From NCBI RefSeq assembly GCF_013184805.1, contig NZ_JAATNG010000001.1, positions 1,302,001 to 1,366,000 on the forward strand: a stretch of 64,000 bases of DNA, read 5' to 3'. Under the pieces are notes generated by a model that worked only from the letters and a program-made list of their open reading frames with translations, was not told the DNA's origin and made no database searches. Positions within the stretch are counted from its first letter, which is position 1. Each line of letters opens with the position of its first letter. This DNA is from Pseudoruegeria sp. HB172150. GTDB taxonomy: Bacteria > Pseudomonadota > Alphaproteobacteria > Rhodobacterales > Rhodobacteraceae. Both the position numbers and the translations under genes were made by a program. Positions 34,961 to 42,656 of this stretch are shown in pieces.

Positions 34961-35030
34961 GCCGTTCCGCCGTCGGAAAGCTTTCGAACTAAGGCCCGGT
35001 CAGATCCCGACGGAACTGTTGACTGCATTA
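34955..35030 (+). repeat. Direct repeat copy 2
   Basis: Begins GCCTGAGCCGTTCCGCCGTC and ends near GTTGACTGC, 950 bases after copy 1. It includes the stop codon of the preceding gene and leads into the next gene. Confidence 0.55.
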
Positions 35031-35061
35031 CGCGCCACCGGAAGACTGTGGCAAACACGCC

Positions 35062-35769
35062 ATGGTGACCAAAGAGCACATAATCGGAGAAATCCGCCGC
35101 GTCTCGGATAAGATTGGGCGTGCGCCGGGCCGACTATTATTTGAGAAGGAAACCGGCATTCATCAAGCCGACTGGTATGGAACCTATTGGCGAAGCTGGG
35201 GCGACGCAATCACCGAGGCAGGGCTCGCCCCCAACAGAAAGCAGGTGCGCCTTTCCTCGGAAGACGTACTGCGCAAATACGCAGAGGCAGTGCGCCACTT
35301 CCAGCGTGTCCCGGCAGAAATTGACATACGCATGTATGCCCGCGAACGACCGGATTTCCCCGGTCATACGACTTTCACCAACCACTTCGGTAGCAAGGCT
35401 GGAATTGTCACTGCGCTCTCACGATGGGCGACGGATCAAGAGGATTTTGCGGATATCTTGGAGCTTCTGCCCGAAACAGAAATTCCTTCCGAGACACCGC
35501 GCGCCAAGGCGGACGAAGGGTTCGTCTACCTCTTGAAGTCCGGTGATCACTACAAGATCGGTCGGAGTGCCGACATAGAGCGCCGAGTCAAACAGGTTGG
35601 TGTGGCGATGCCGGAACAGGTCACCTTGGAGCACGTCATCCGCACCGACGACCCACCCGGAATTGAAGCGTACTGGCACCGGCGTTTTGCTGACAAGCGC
35701 GCAAATGGGGAATGGTTTCGACTTACGCCGGCGGACCTTAGGGCATTCAAGCGCCGCAAATTTCAGTAA
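35062..35769 (+). CDS. GIY-YIG (MUG113-type) nuclease with HNH-associated repeats
   Basis: A 235-residue protein. The N-terminal part holds two copies of a roughly 50-residue helical module (IGEIRRVSDKIGRAPGRLLFEKE, then DVLRKYAEAVRHFQRVPAEIDIRMYARERP) like the repeats found beside HNH nucleases. The C-terminus is a compact GIY-YIG-like domain: GFVYLLKSGDHYKIGRSADIERRV, IRTDDPPGIEAYWHRRFADKRANGEWFRL. It might act in element maintenance, homing or defence. A hairpin with TTCACC/GGTGAA follows. Confidence 0.8.
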   Translation: MVTKEHIIGEIRRVSDKIGRAPGRLLFEKETGIHQADWYGTYWRSWGDAITEAGLAPNRKQVRLSSEDVLRKYAEAVRHFQRVPAEIDIRMYARERPDFPGHTTFTNHFGSKAGIVTALSRWATDQEDFADILELLPETEIPSETPRAKADEGFVYLLKSGDHYKIGRSADIERRVKQVGVAMPEQVTLEHVIRTDDPPGIEAYWHRRFADKRANGEWFRLTPADLRAFKRRKFQ

Positions 35770-36227
35770 ACTGCCGCTTCACCCAAAAGGTGAATTAAAG
35801 TTGACGGCGCAGCCCGCCGCATGCGACCCTTATCGGGCGTAGGACGCGGAAGTCGTGACCTTCTTTGCCTCGCATACGGCGGACCTCGGGTGCGCCAGTA
35901 TCGGCGAGAGAACTTATTGAGTAGTTCTCGTAGGTTCTCTCGCTTCCACACCTGTCATTGCAGCGCGAAGTTGATTCATCGTCAACGGAAAATCGATGGG
36001 AAACTGCAACTGCTTTGGCCGGTCATCGCAAGGCCGAAACTCGCGCGTTGGTTCTTTTTTGGAAAACGCCTTTATCCTCTGCGCTTACGTCGCGCCAATG
36101 AGCTTGTCAGTTATGGTTCGAGGTCACCGTGCAGTGATCGGTCCGTCACTCTTTCCCATTCGCACATTCCGAATGGCAGATTTGGCTATGTTCGTTTCGT
36201 ACAATTTTGCCTGCAAACGACGCCTTG
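35770..36227. other. Non-coding gap between convergent genes
   Basis: No supported gene. CGAGAGAAC (35905-35913) pairs with GTTCTCTCG (35934-35942), with a further GTTCTCG copy in the loop. Short frames in the region have no ribosome site and no recognisable product. Confidence 0.5.
35778..35794 (+). terminator. Short hairpin after the nuclease gene
   Basis: TTCACC (35778-35783), 5 bases, GGTGAA (35789-35794), located 9 bases after the stop. A T tract is missing (ATTAAAG follows), so it is weak evidence of termination. Confidence 0.4.
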
Positions 36228-36578
36228 CTAAAACTGGATGCCCAATTTTTCGGCGGCTTCCTTTTTCAGATACGCGATAGCCATGTCTTTCATCATGTTC
36301 AGGGTAGCACCGCCCACGGCCTGAGCGCCTTCCTTAGTCTTCTTCCAGACGGTATCGCTTCGGATCGCTTCAATGTAGTCGTGCCCTTGGTTCGTTAGGC
36401 GGAATACTCCCTTACCAGTCTCCACCATCAGCCCCGCATCCGACAGCAAATCGATGTGATAGATGCGCCTGACTTCTTCTTGGTCTGCGCCAAGGGTCTT
36501 GACGGCAATTACGTGTGGGTCATCTTCTGCTTCGGCAGCGAACAGAAGTTCACGAATGTAGTCATCGTCTCTTTTCAT
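36228..36578 (-). CDS. DUF2513 family protein
   Basis: A 116-residue protein matching DUF2513: MKRDDDYIRELLFAAEAEDD start, IYHIDLLSDAGLMVE, LTNQGHDYIEAIRSDTVWKKTKEG and a helical tail (MMKDMAIAYLKKEAAEKLG). The fold reads as a winged helix. These proteins are frequent in mobile elements, sometimes near toxins or restriction genes. It is divergent from the gene at 36654. Confidence 0.85.
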   Translation of the reverse strand: MKRDDDYIRELLFAAEAEDDPHVIAVKTLGADQEEVRRIYHIDLLSDAGLMVETGKGVFRLTNQGHDYIEAIRSDTVWKKTKEGAQAVGGATLNMMKDMAIAYLKKEAAEKLGIQF

Positions 36579-36653
36579 CTGTCAAAGATCCCTGTGAAGT
36601 GACAGTAAGAAATGTAGCATAGGAATCGACTACGGGTCGATGGGAGGCGTTCT

Positions 36654-37184
36654 GTGAAGATTTTTCCAAAGATGGTGGTCAAAAGATTCTTGGATTGTGC
36701 GCACGGAGAGTTCATATATTTCTCCTCTGGTGTACATATTTTATCTGCAATATGTCTTCATGAAGAAAATGGCCGTCCGAAAGTCCTAATTCTAGCGGAA
36801 AACGGCTCAAAAGATTTCTGCGCACTCGCGCCAATTAGTAAGGATATGGAAGTACAGAGTATCGGATTGAATTGGATCTTGCGCCTCTCCGACCCGTTCA
36901 GCGATCCACATATTGCAGAAAACGAAGAAGGGGTTGTTTCGAGTACCGATAAAGGAACCTACATTACTGTTAAAGAGTATAGGTCAAACGAAGATAGGCG
37001 CCTGTTTTGCTGCCTAGAAAATCCAGATATTGTTAACGCAGATGGTTACTTCGAAACTAGATTTCATTTTAGAAGCTGGACAATTGAATATTACGACTCG
37101 GAGTGTCGCCGTAGACGTACCTTGGCAGTGAAATCTGATCGTCGCCTTGCTTTAGCGTCAGAAGGTGAAATTAACGAAGACTAA
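36654..37184 (+). CDS. Element cargo protein, unknown
   Basis: A 176-residue protein with a GTG start and a GGGAGG ribosome site 6 bases before it. The composition (MKIFPKMVVKRFLDCAHGEFIYF; many K, I, N) and its AT-rich codons differ from the rest of the window, pointing to recent transfer. Beta-rich appearance with scattered cysteines (CCLENPD, ECRRRR). No family recognised. It faces the integrase end-on and diverges from the DUF2513 gene; together they could form a cargo pair. Confidence 0.6.
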   Translation: MKIFPKMVVKRFLDCAHGEFIYFSSGVHILSAICLHEENGRPKVLILAENGSKDFCALAPISKDMEVQSIGLNWILRLSDPFSDPHIAENEEGVVSSTDKGTYITVKEYRSNEDRRLFCCLENPDIVNADGYFETRFHFRSWTIEYYDSECRRRRTLAVKSDRRLALASEGEINED

Positions 37185-37211
37185 TCTACCATTTCTGCGG
37201 ACATTGCGGCG

Positions 37212-38777
37212 TCAGCGGTAAGAAACGCTCTGCATCGCCGCCAGCATATCGTCCATTTCCTCGGGTGATTTGTAGTGGCGCAGCATTCTGGCGCTGCCGA
37301 CATGACCTATGATGTTCTCTATCATTCCGTCTCCGTATCCATTTCGCTGTAGTGCAGAAACAAATGTCGCGCGAGTCGAGTAGAGGCTTACTCGCGGGCG
37401 CTTAATATTGAGGTCGGTCAGAATTTTACCGAACTGACGTTCGCCACTGAAGGCCTTGATCCGGTTGGCGATCTCCTTTTCGTTCTCGGCCTGCAAAACA
37501 GACAGACCTCCATTTTGAACGAAGTCGGCAAACGGAAGTGCTTTGTCGGGGCAGGGGATCAGTCGAGCACCATCTTTGGTGTTGCGGATGTCGATGCCTC
37601 GTTGGTGCCAGTTGTGCGCCTCATGAGTCCCAGCGTCTGAGGGAGCCAGCCGCCAGAGTTCGTGGGGACGAGCGCCCGTATGCAATAGTGCTTCGATGGT
37701 TAGGCGGTAGAGACGCCGCCGCCCGAGACTCAGTTTTGATTTGGAGTTCTCGTCCGCCCAGACGGTGTGGATCTTTTCCAAGATCATCAGAACTTGGCTT
37801 GGTTTGAAGGGCAGGTGTTTCCGATCCTCAATGCTCTTAGGGTCGGATGGCATCTTGAGTCCCGCCGCCGGGTTCGTAGGAATTTCGTCTTCATCGAAGG
37901 CGTACGCAAGAAGAGCCTTGATTGCGCCCATGTAGCCCACGACGGACGAGACCTCCTTCATACGCTTTGACAAGCCGTCCCGGTACGTCTTGAGGTGTTC
38001 GCGCGTGACTTCACCGATACGGAGATCGCCTACCCTGTCCACGAAGTCTTTCAACTTCTTCTCGTAATCGACGCGCGTCAGTTCTTTGTGGCTCTTGAAG
38101 TCCGCGAAGCGCGCGTAGAATTTCAGAATCCTGTCGGGCGCATCCGGTGACACGTATGGGCTAAGTTCAGCGAGGCGTCCATTGAGAATAATATGGTTAG
38201 CTTCATAGATGGCCTGCGCGGTCGGGTCGGAGGGTGGGGTGCATGTGGCAGCGTCTGCCAACATAAGCTGAAATGGGTCACGCTCTTCGGGTGTCAGTTC
38301 ATTGAGATGCGCCCGATCTCCGAACGCGTAACCAGCGAAGTGGGCTAATCGTTTCCATTCTTGTTTCGGATCGTCTGACCGCGCGTCTTTCATGACCCGT
38401 TCCGTCTGCCGCCAGTCCTCACGTGGTGTGTCCGGTCTCCAAAGATCTGACAGCTCTGGCACAATGCCAGCATATTGCTTGATGCCCGGGCGATTGAGCA
38501 GTGCCGTCTGGGTGCGTGCTGCCTCTGCAGCTTGCTCGCTGTCTCTCCGGTTCTGGTATTCGGATACAGCGTCATCCGTGGACAACGATGCAATAAGAGT
38601 GTCATGCTCCTCACTATACCTAGCCCACTTTCTCAACGCCTCTGTTCGGTTGGAGCCGAGGCTATACTCCCAACGTTTTCGCCCTAAGACGGTCTGAAGG
38701 CGCTTAGGTACGTCCCTCAGATACTTCCAGCGACCTTCTTTCGCAGGGTAGAGGTACTTCACTTTTTCATGCGACAT
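37212..38777 (-). CDS. int: Tyrosine integrase of the element
   Basis: A 521-residue phage-type integrase. Residues 1-60 are the arm-binding region, about 220-305 the SAM-like core-binding domain, and about 325-515 the catalytic domain with R370 (TGARPHELWRL), R469 (YSTRATF; the first box II position is Tyr, not His), H492 (IIGHVGS) and nucleophile Y502 (LRHYKSPEE). The ATG at 38777 has GAGG 8 bases before it; a GTG two codons upstream is too close to it. Its upstream region contains the right arm sites, so the gene may be self-regulated. Confidence 0.93.
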   Translation of the reverse strand: MSHEKVKYLYPAKEGRWKYLRDVPKRLQTVLGRKRWEYSLGSNRTEALRKWARYSEEHDTLIASLSTDDAVSEYQNRRDSEQAAEAARTQTALLNRPGIKQYAGIVPELSDLWRPDTPREDWRQTERVMKDARSDDPKQEWKRLAHFAGYAFGDRAHLNELTPEERDPFQLMLADAATCTPPSDPTAQAIYEANHIILNGRLAELSPYVSPDAPDRILKFYARFADFKSHKELTRVDYEKKLKDFVDRVGDLRIGEVTREHLKTYRDGLSKRMKEVSSVVGYMGAIKALLAYAFDEDEIPTNPAAGLKMPSDPKSIEDRKHLPFKPSQVLMILEKIHTVWADENSKSKLSLGRRRLYRLTIEALLHTGARPHELWRLAPSDAGTHEAHNWHQRGIDIRNTKDGARLIPCPDKALPFADFVQNGGLSVLQAENEKEIANRIKAFSGERQFGKILTDLNIKRPRVSLYSTRATFVSALQRNGYGDGMIENIIGHVGSARMLRHYKSPEEMDDMLAAMQSVSYR

Positions 38778-38798
38778 AGCCACTGCCTCAAACAGAAT

Positions 38799-38831
38799 TC
38801 CATGGTAGAAGTTTCAAATTTCCATGGTAAT
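38799..38831 (+). repeat. Right double arm site (TCCATGGTA x2)
   Basis: TCCATGGTA at 38799-38807 and 38821-38829, 22 bases apart, matching the left block (23488-23520) with the same orientation. It starts 22 bases upstream of the integrase ATG and lies 75 bases inside attR. Its position would let bound integrase both recombine and repress its own promoter. Confidence 0.8.
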
Positions 38832-38905
38832 TTTGAGGCTGATTTGATCTAACATAGAGGTGCTAGTCAATAAAATAAGGGAAATTTCATCATTGTCGGA
38901 GTTGG

Positions 38906-38925
38906 GAGTCTCTCATCACCCACCA
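38906..38925 (+). repeat. attR core
   Basis: GAGTCTCTCATCACCCACCA, identical to the end of tRNA-Val(UAC). The five bases before it (TTGG and neighbours) differ from the tRNA, so no second functional tRNA is formed. Confidence 0.9.
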
Positions 38926-39276
38926 CCTTCCTTCGAATCTACCGCAGTCTCCGGTCAGCATTCTCTCGTAACCCGCTTGTCGGCAAATGGCGGCGTGGGT
39001 GGTGACTTGCCCTGAATTACCTGGAACCGTGCTTCCGATACAGTGACCGGTGCAGCAAATGCAGCCTGCCTGTCGGACTGCGTCCATGTTGGGAAGGATG
39101 AGGTCTCGGTCGAAGGACGTCCGGAAATGTGCAGCGGGCAGCCTAAGGCACCAGGTTTTCTCCATACAATCTCCAAGCATCCCGGATGCGACTGTGCGAG
39201 GGACAGGCAATGCTGGCACAGGCTGATTCCAACCGGCAGCAATCTTCGACATCCACAAGAAAAACAGGAGACCTGC
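38926..39276. other. Non-coding stretch between attR and secreted-protein gene
   Basis: No supported gene; short frames here have no ribosome sites or recognisable products. It may include the promoter of the gene at 39277. Confidence 0.5.
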
Positions 39277-39771
39277 ATGAAAAAGCTAAGGAAGCTCTCT
39301 GCACTGACTTTGATTATCGCTATTCTGTCCTCGTCCACGGTTCATGCCACAACTTGCACTGACGCGGAGGGGAATAAACACAAGGCCTCGACCACATATT
39401 TAGACACCAATTTTTGGGATGCCTATGTAAATAGTTGGGGAAGTTCGGACACAAAAAAGTACTTGTTTACTGTATATAACTATAATACGGCGAACGCCTT
39501 CGATGATGTGCAATTGCTTTTATTCTGCCCCGGCAAAGACACGATCAAGAGCGTGCGGGGGGCAAACGTCAAGTATAACCACTACGCAAAGTTTAATATT
39601 CCGTGGCCAGATGACGACTGCAAAATTCAACTCGAAGTGCGGTGGGAGAATGCGACAAGCAAGAGTTACAGCAGGATATCCGATGCATTCCATCCGCATG
39701 AGAATGTCGGGTACATGGTTTGGAAGACTTATGGCAATTTCAGGCAGCGGAAGCTGACATCCTGTAAGTAA
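39277..39771 (+). CDS. Secreted small protein with four cysteines, unknown
   Basis: A 164-residue protein with a signal peptide (MKKLRKLSALTLIIAILSSSTVHA, cleaved before TTC). The mature part is about 140 residues with four cysteines that could form two disulfides, and is rich in Y, N, W and T, suggesting a beta-rich exported protein. GGAG lies 7 bases before the ATG. AT-richer than the chromosomal genes that follow and just outside attR, it may be a leftover of an earlier insertion. Confidence 0.65.
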   Translation: MKKLRKLSALTLIIAILSSSTVHATTCTDAEGNKHKASTTYLDTNFWDAYVNSWGSSDTKKYLFTVYNYNTANAFDDVQLLLFCPGKDTIKSVRGANVKYNHYAKFNIPWPDDDCKIQLEVRWENATSKSYSRISDAFHPHENVGYMVWKTYGNFRQRKLTSCK

Positions 39772-39829
39772 GGCTTGCGTCTGGCACACAGCAGGAACGC
39801 CCTCAGGGGTGCGCTGCGTGACGAACCGT

Positions 39830-39856
39830 GATCAGCCGCGAATGACGCGGCTGATC
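39830..39856. terminator. 11-base perfect hairpin between convergent genes
   Basis: GATCAGCCGCG, AATGA loop, CGCGGCTGATC. It separates the secreted-protein gene and the kinase gene, which converge. No T tract; a bidirectional terminator is the best guess. Confidence 0.5.
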
Positions 39857-39928
39857 GCATGCAACCGACCTGGCATCGTATGCGTCCGAACAAAACCAGG
39901 CTGGCCGGCGATTGCCGAGGGACGGCCG

Positions 39929-40561
39929 CTACGTGACCACGAACTCCGCCGCCCGGCTTTGCGCCAGCACCAGCCGCATGTTCGGCAGGTCGTTCCCCTC
40001 CATCTTCTCCCGCAGCGCATCGCCGGACAGCGCAGCCCAACGCCCCAGCAACCGCCGCTCCAGCTCAGCCTCCGGCACATCCACGAACACCGTCGTATCG
40101 AACAGCGCGGCCAGCCCGTCCCACGGCGCCTGATCCAGCAGCAGGTAATTTCCCTCCGTCACCACGTACCGCACCGTCGAGGGGATGATCCGCGCGCCGG
40201 CGCGCGCGATCTCGATCGACCGGTCGAAGACCGGCACCGCGACCTCCGCCTCCGCATTCTCCCGCAGCCGCCGCAGCATATGCGCGTAGCCGCCCACGTC
40301 GAACGTATGCGGCGCGCCCTTTCGCGGGCGCCAGCCGCGCGCCTCCAGAACCATGTCGTCGAAATGATACCCGTCCATCGGGAACACCGCCGCGCTGCCC
40401 GGATCGTCCCGGTTCAACCGTTCCACCAGCGCCTCCGCCAGCGTCGATTTGCCCGCGCCCGGCGCCCCGGCAACCGCCGTCACGCTGCGCCCTGCGCCGC
40501 CACGCTCCCGCACAACGGCCAACAATCCGTCGAAATCCGTTACATTGCCCGTCTGATCCAT
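39929..40561 (-). CDS. P-loop nucleoside/sugar kinase-like protein
   Basis: A 210-residue P-loop kinase. Walker A is AGAPGAGKST at about residues 31-40; DGYHFDD and the following basic segment resemble uridine kinase/pantothenate kinase-like enzymes, and the C-terminal VVTEGNYLLLDQAPW matches the uridine-kinase-like fold. The substrate is not determined by sequence. The ATG has GGGGGAGG 6 bases upstream; a long frame continues upstream without support. It diverges from the EutB-like gene. Confidence 0.85.
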   Translation of the reverse strand: MDQTGNVTDFDGLLAVVRERGGAGRSVTAVAGAPGAGKSTLAEALVERLNRDDPGSAAVFPMDGYHFDDMVLEARGWRPRKGAPHTFDVGGYAHMLRRLRENAEAEVAVPVFDRSIEIARAGARIIPSTVRYVVTEGNYLLLDQAPWDGLAALFDTTVFVDVPEAELERRLLGRWAALSGDALREKMEGNDLPNMRLVLAQSRAAEFVVT

Positions 40562-40672
40562 CGCGTCCTCCCCCGGTCCTGCCGCCGCTGCGGCCAATTC
40601 TCCGGCCCGTCCTTCCCATTCAAGCCCCCCATCCCCTATGGTCCCGGGACAACACCGCGCAAGGGGAGTTGA

Positions 40673-41677
40673 ATGGAATTCTCGCTGGCAGACATCTTCG
40701 CCGCAAGGCAAGTCATCCGGCACCGGGCAGACGCCACGCCCTTCATCCCGTCGCCCGGCATGGCGGCGCGGACCGGGCACGAGATCCTGCTCAAGTTGGA
40801 AAGCCTGCAGCCTATCGGCGCCTTCAAGCTGCGCGGCGCGATGAACGCCATCGCGGCCCTGCCAGAGGATGCGACGGGCGTCACCTGCTGCTCCACCGGC
40901 AACCACGGGCGCGGCGTCGCCTATGCCGCGGCCCAACGCGGTCTGCGCGCCGTGATCTGCATGTCCAGCCTCGTGCCGCAGACCAAGATCGACGGCATCC
41001 GCGCCCTCGGGGCAGAGGTGAAGATCTGCGGCGCCTCGCAGGACGAGGCACAGGCCGAAAGCCTGCGTCTGGTCGGGTCCGAGGGTCTGGTGGAAATCTC
41101 CCCCTTCGACGATCCCCATGTGATCGCGGGGCACGGCACCATCGGCCTGGAAATGGTCGAGGCGCGGCCCGACATTTCCGCCATCCTGGTTCCGCTCTCC
41201 GGCGGTGGACTGGCGGCCGGAGTCGCTGTCGCCGCCAAGTCGATCAATCCAAGGATCCGCCTTATCGGCATCACCATGGACCGGGGCGCCGCCATGCACG
41301 CCTCCATCGCCGCCGGGCATCCTGTCGAGGTAGAGGAAGTCGCCAGCCTCGCCGACAGCCTCGGCGGCGGTATCGGCATGGAAAACAGGCTCTCCTTCCC
41401 GCTCTGCCGCCAATACCTCGACGAGACGATCCTTGTATCAGAGGAAGAAATCCGCGACGCCATGCAGGTGCTGTATTTCGAGGACCGCATAGTTGCCGAG
41501 GGCGCCTCCGCCGTCGGCATCGCCGCAATCCTGTCCGGGAAATTCACCCCGGAAGGACCCACCGCCACCATCGTCACCGGCCGCAACGTGGACATGGCCA
41601 TGTTCCACCTGATCGTGTCCGGCGAGGACATCGCGCTCGGTGACGTCACCCTGAAAGGCCGCCGCTATGCCGCATGA
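40673..41677 (+). CDS. eutB: Threonine/serine dehydratase-like enzyme, EutB-type
   Basis: A 334-residue fold-type II PLP enzyme. The PLP lysine is in IGAFKLRGAMNAI, the phosphate-binding loop is SGGGLAAG, and the substrate loop STGNHGRG. The best fit is EutB of hydroxyectoine/ectoine breakdown because the next gene is its usual partner EutC. Without the rest of an ectoine cluster (eutA, D, E and doe genes are absent here) a plain threonine or hydroxyamino-acid dehydratase is possible. Confidence 0.75.
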   Translation: MEFSLADIFAARQVIRHRADATPFIPSPGMAARTGHEILLKLESLQPIGAFKLRGAMNAIAALPEDATGVTCCSTGNHGRGVAYAAAQRGLRAVICMSSLVPQTKIDGIRALGAEVKICGASQDEAQAESLRLVGSEGLVEISPFDDPHVIAGHGTIGLEMVEARPDISAILVPLSGGGLAAGVAVAAKSINPRIRLIGITMDRGAAMHASIAAGHPVEVEEVASLADSLGGGIGMENRLSFPLCRQYLDETILVSEEEIRDAMQVLYFEDRIVAEGASAVGIAAILSGKFTPEGPTATIVTGRNVDMAMFHLIVSGEDIALGDVTLKGRRYAA

Positions 41678-42653
41678 CATCCGGATCGTCACCGAAGCGG
41701 AGCTGCGAGAGGTTGTCCACCTCGACTTAACTGCCGTCGACGTGATCGAACGCGCCTTCGCGGCGCTGGCCGGGGGCCACGTGGTGATGCCGCCGATCCT
41801 GTCGATGGACCTGCACGAGGCGAACGCCGAGGTCGACGTGAAAACGGCCTACATCCCCGGCTTCGAAGGCTTCGCGATCAAGGTCAGCCCCGGTTTCTTC
41901 GATAACCCGAAGCTCGGCCTGCCCAGCCTCAACGGCCTGATGATCCTGTTCTCGGCGAAGACCGGTCTCGTGCAGGCGGTGTTCCTCGACAACGGCTACC
42001 TGACCGATATCCGCACCGCTGCCGCCGGCGCAGTCGCCGCCCGCCATCTGGCTCCGGTAGAGGTCGAAACCGCCGGAGTCCTCGGAACCGGTGTGCAGGC
42101 GCGGCTGCAGATGCAGGCGGCACATCTGGTCCGGCCGTTCAAACGCCTCCTCGTCTGGGGCCGCGATCCGGGCAGGGCGGCGAAATGCGCCGCCGATCTC
42201 GGCAATGCTCTCGGGATCGAAGCGGAAATGATGACCGACGCCGAAACCCTCGTCCGCCAGTCGCAGCTCGTCGTTACGACAACGCCATCACGCGACCCGC
42301 TTGTAGAGGCCGACTGGCTCCACGAAGGGCTCCACATCACCGCCATGGGCTCCGACCAGCCCGGCAAGCACGAACTCGACCCCCACGCCCTGACCGCCGC
42401 CGACACCTACATCTGCGACCGCGTCAGCCAGTGCGAGACGTCCGGAGAACTTGAGGCGGCGCTGCAACTCGGTCTCTGGCAGGGGCCGCCGCCGGTCGAA
42501 CTCGGTCAGGTCATCGCCGGTACCGCCAAGGGCCGCAACAGCAACAGCGACGTCACGATCTGCGATCTCACCGGCACCGGCGCGCAGGACACCGCGATTG
42601 CGAGCCACGTGATGGGCATCCTCGGCGAGGCCGGAACGCTGATCCGCGCCTGA
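41667..42653 (+). CDS. eutC: Ornithine cyclodeaminase/mu-crystallin family, EutC-type
   Basis: A 328-residue NAD(P)-dependent enzyme of the ornithine cyclodeaminase/mu-crystallin family. The N-terminal region has AYIPGFEGFAIKVSPGFFDN and GLVQAVFLDNGYLTDIRTAAAGAVAARHLAP, and the Rossmann nucleotide motif is AGVLGTGVQARLQ. The start overlaps the EutB-like gene by 11 bases. Pairing with a dehydratase suggests joint action on a cyclic or hydroxylated amino acid such as hydroxyectoine, by family knowledge. Confidence 0.8.
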   Translation: MPHDIRIVTEAELREVVHLDLTAVDVIERAFAALAGGHVVMPPILSMDLHEANAEVDVKTAYIPGFEGFAIKVSPGFFDNPKLGLPSLNGLMILFSAKTGLVQAVFLDNGYLTDIRTAAAGAVAARHLAPVEVETAGVLGTGVQARLQMQAAHLVRPFKRLLVWGRDPGRAAKCAADLGNALGIEAEMMTDAETLVRQSQLVVTTTPSRDPLVEADWLHEGLHITAMGSDQPGKHELDPHALTAADTYICDRVSQCETSGELEAALQLGLWQGPPPVELGQVIAGTAKGRNSNSDVTICDLTGTGAQDTAIASHVMGILGEAGTLIRA

Positions 42654-42656
42654 GGC

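Noticed and set aside
35821-36280. Two overlapping short frames downstream of the nuclease gene
   Set aside because: No ribosome sites, no recognisable product, and one contains the inverted repeat at 35905-35942.
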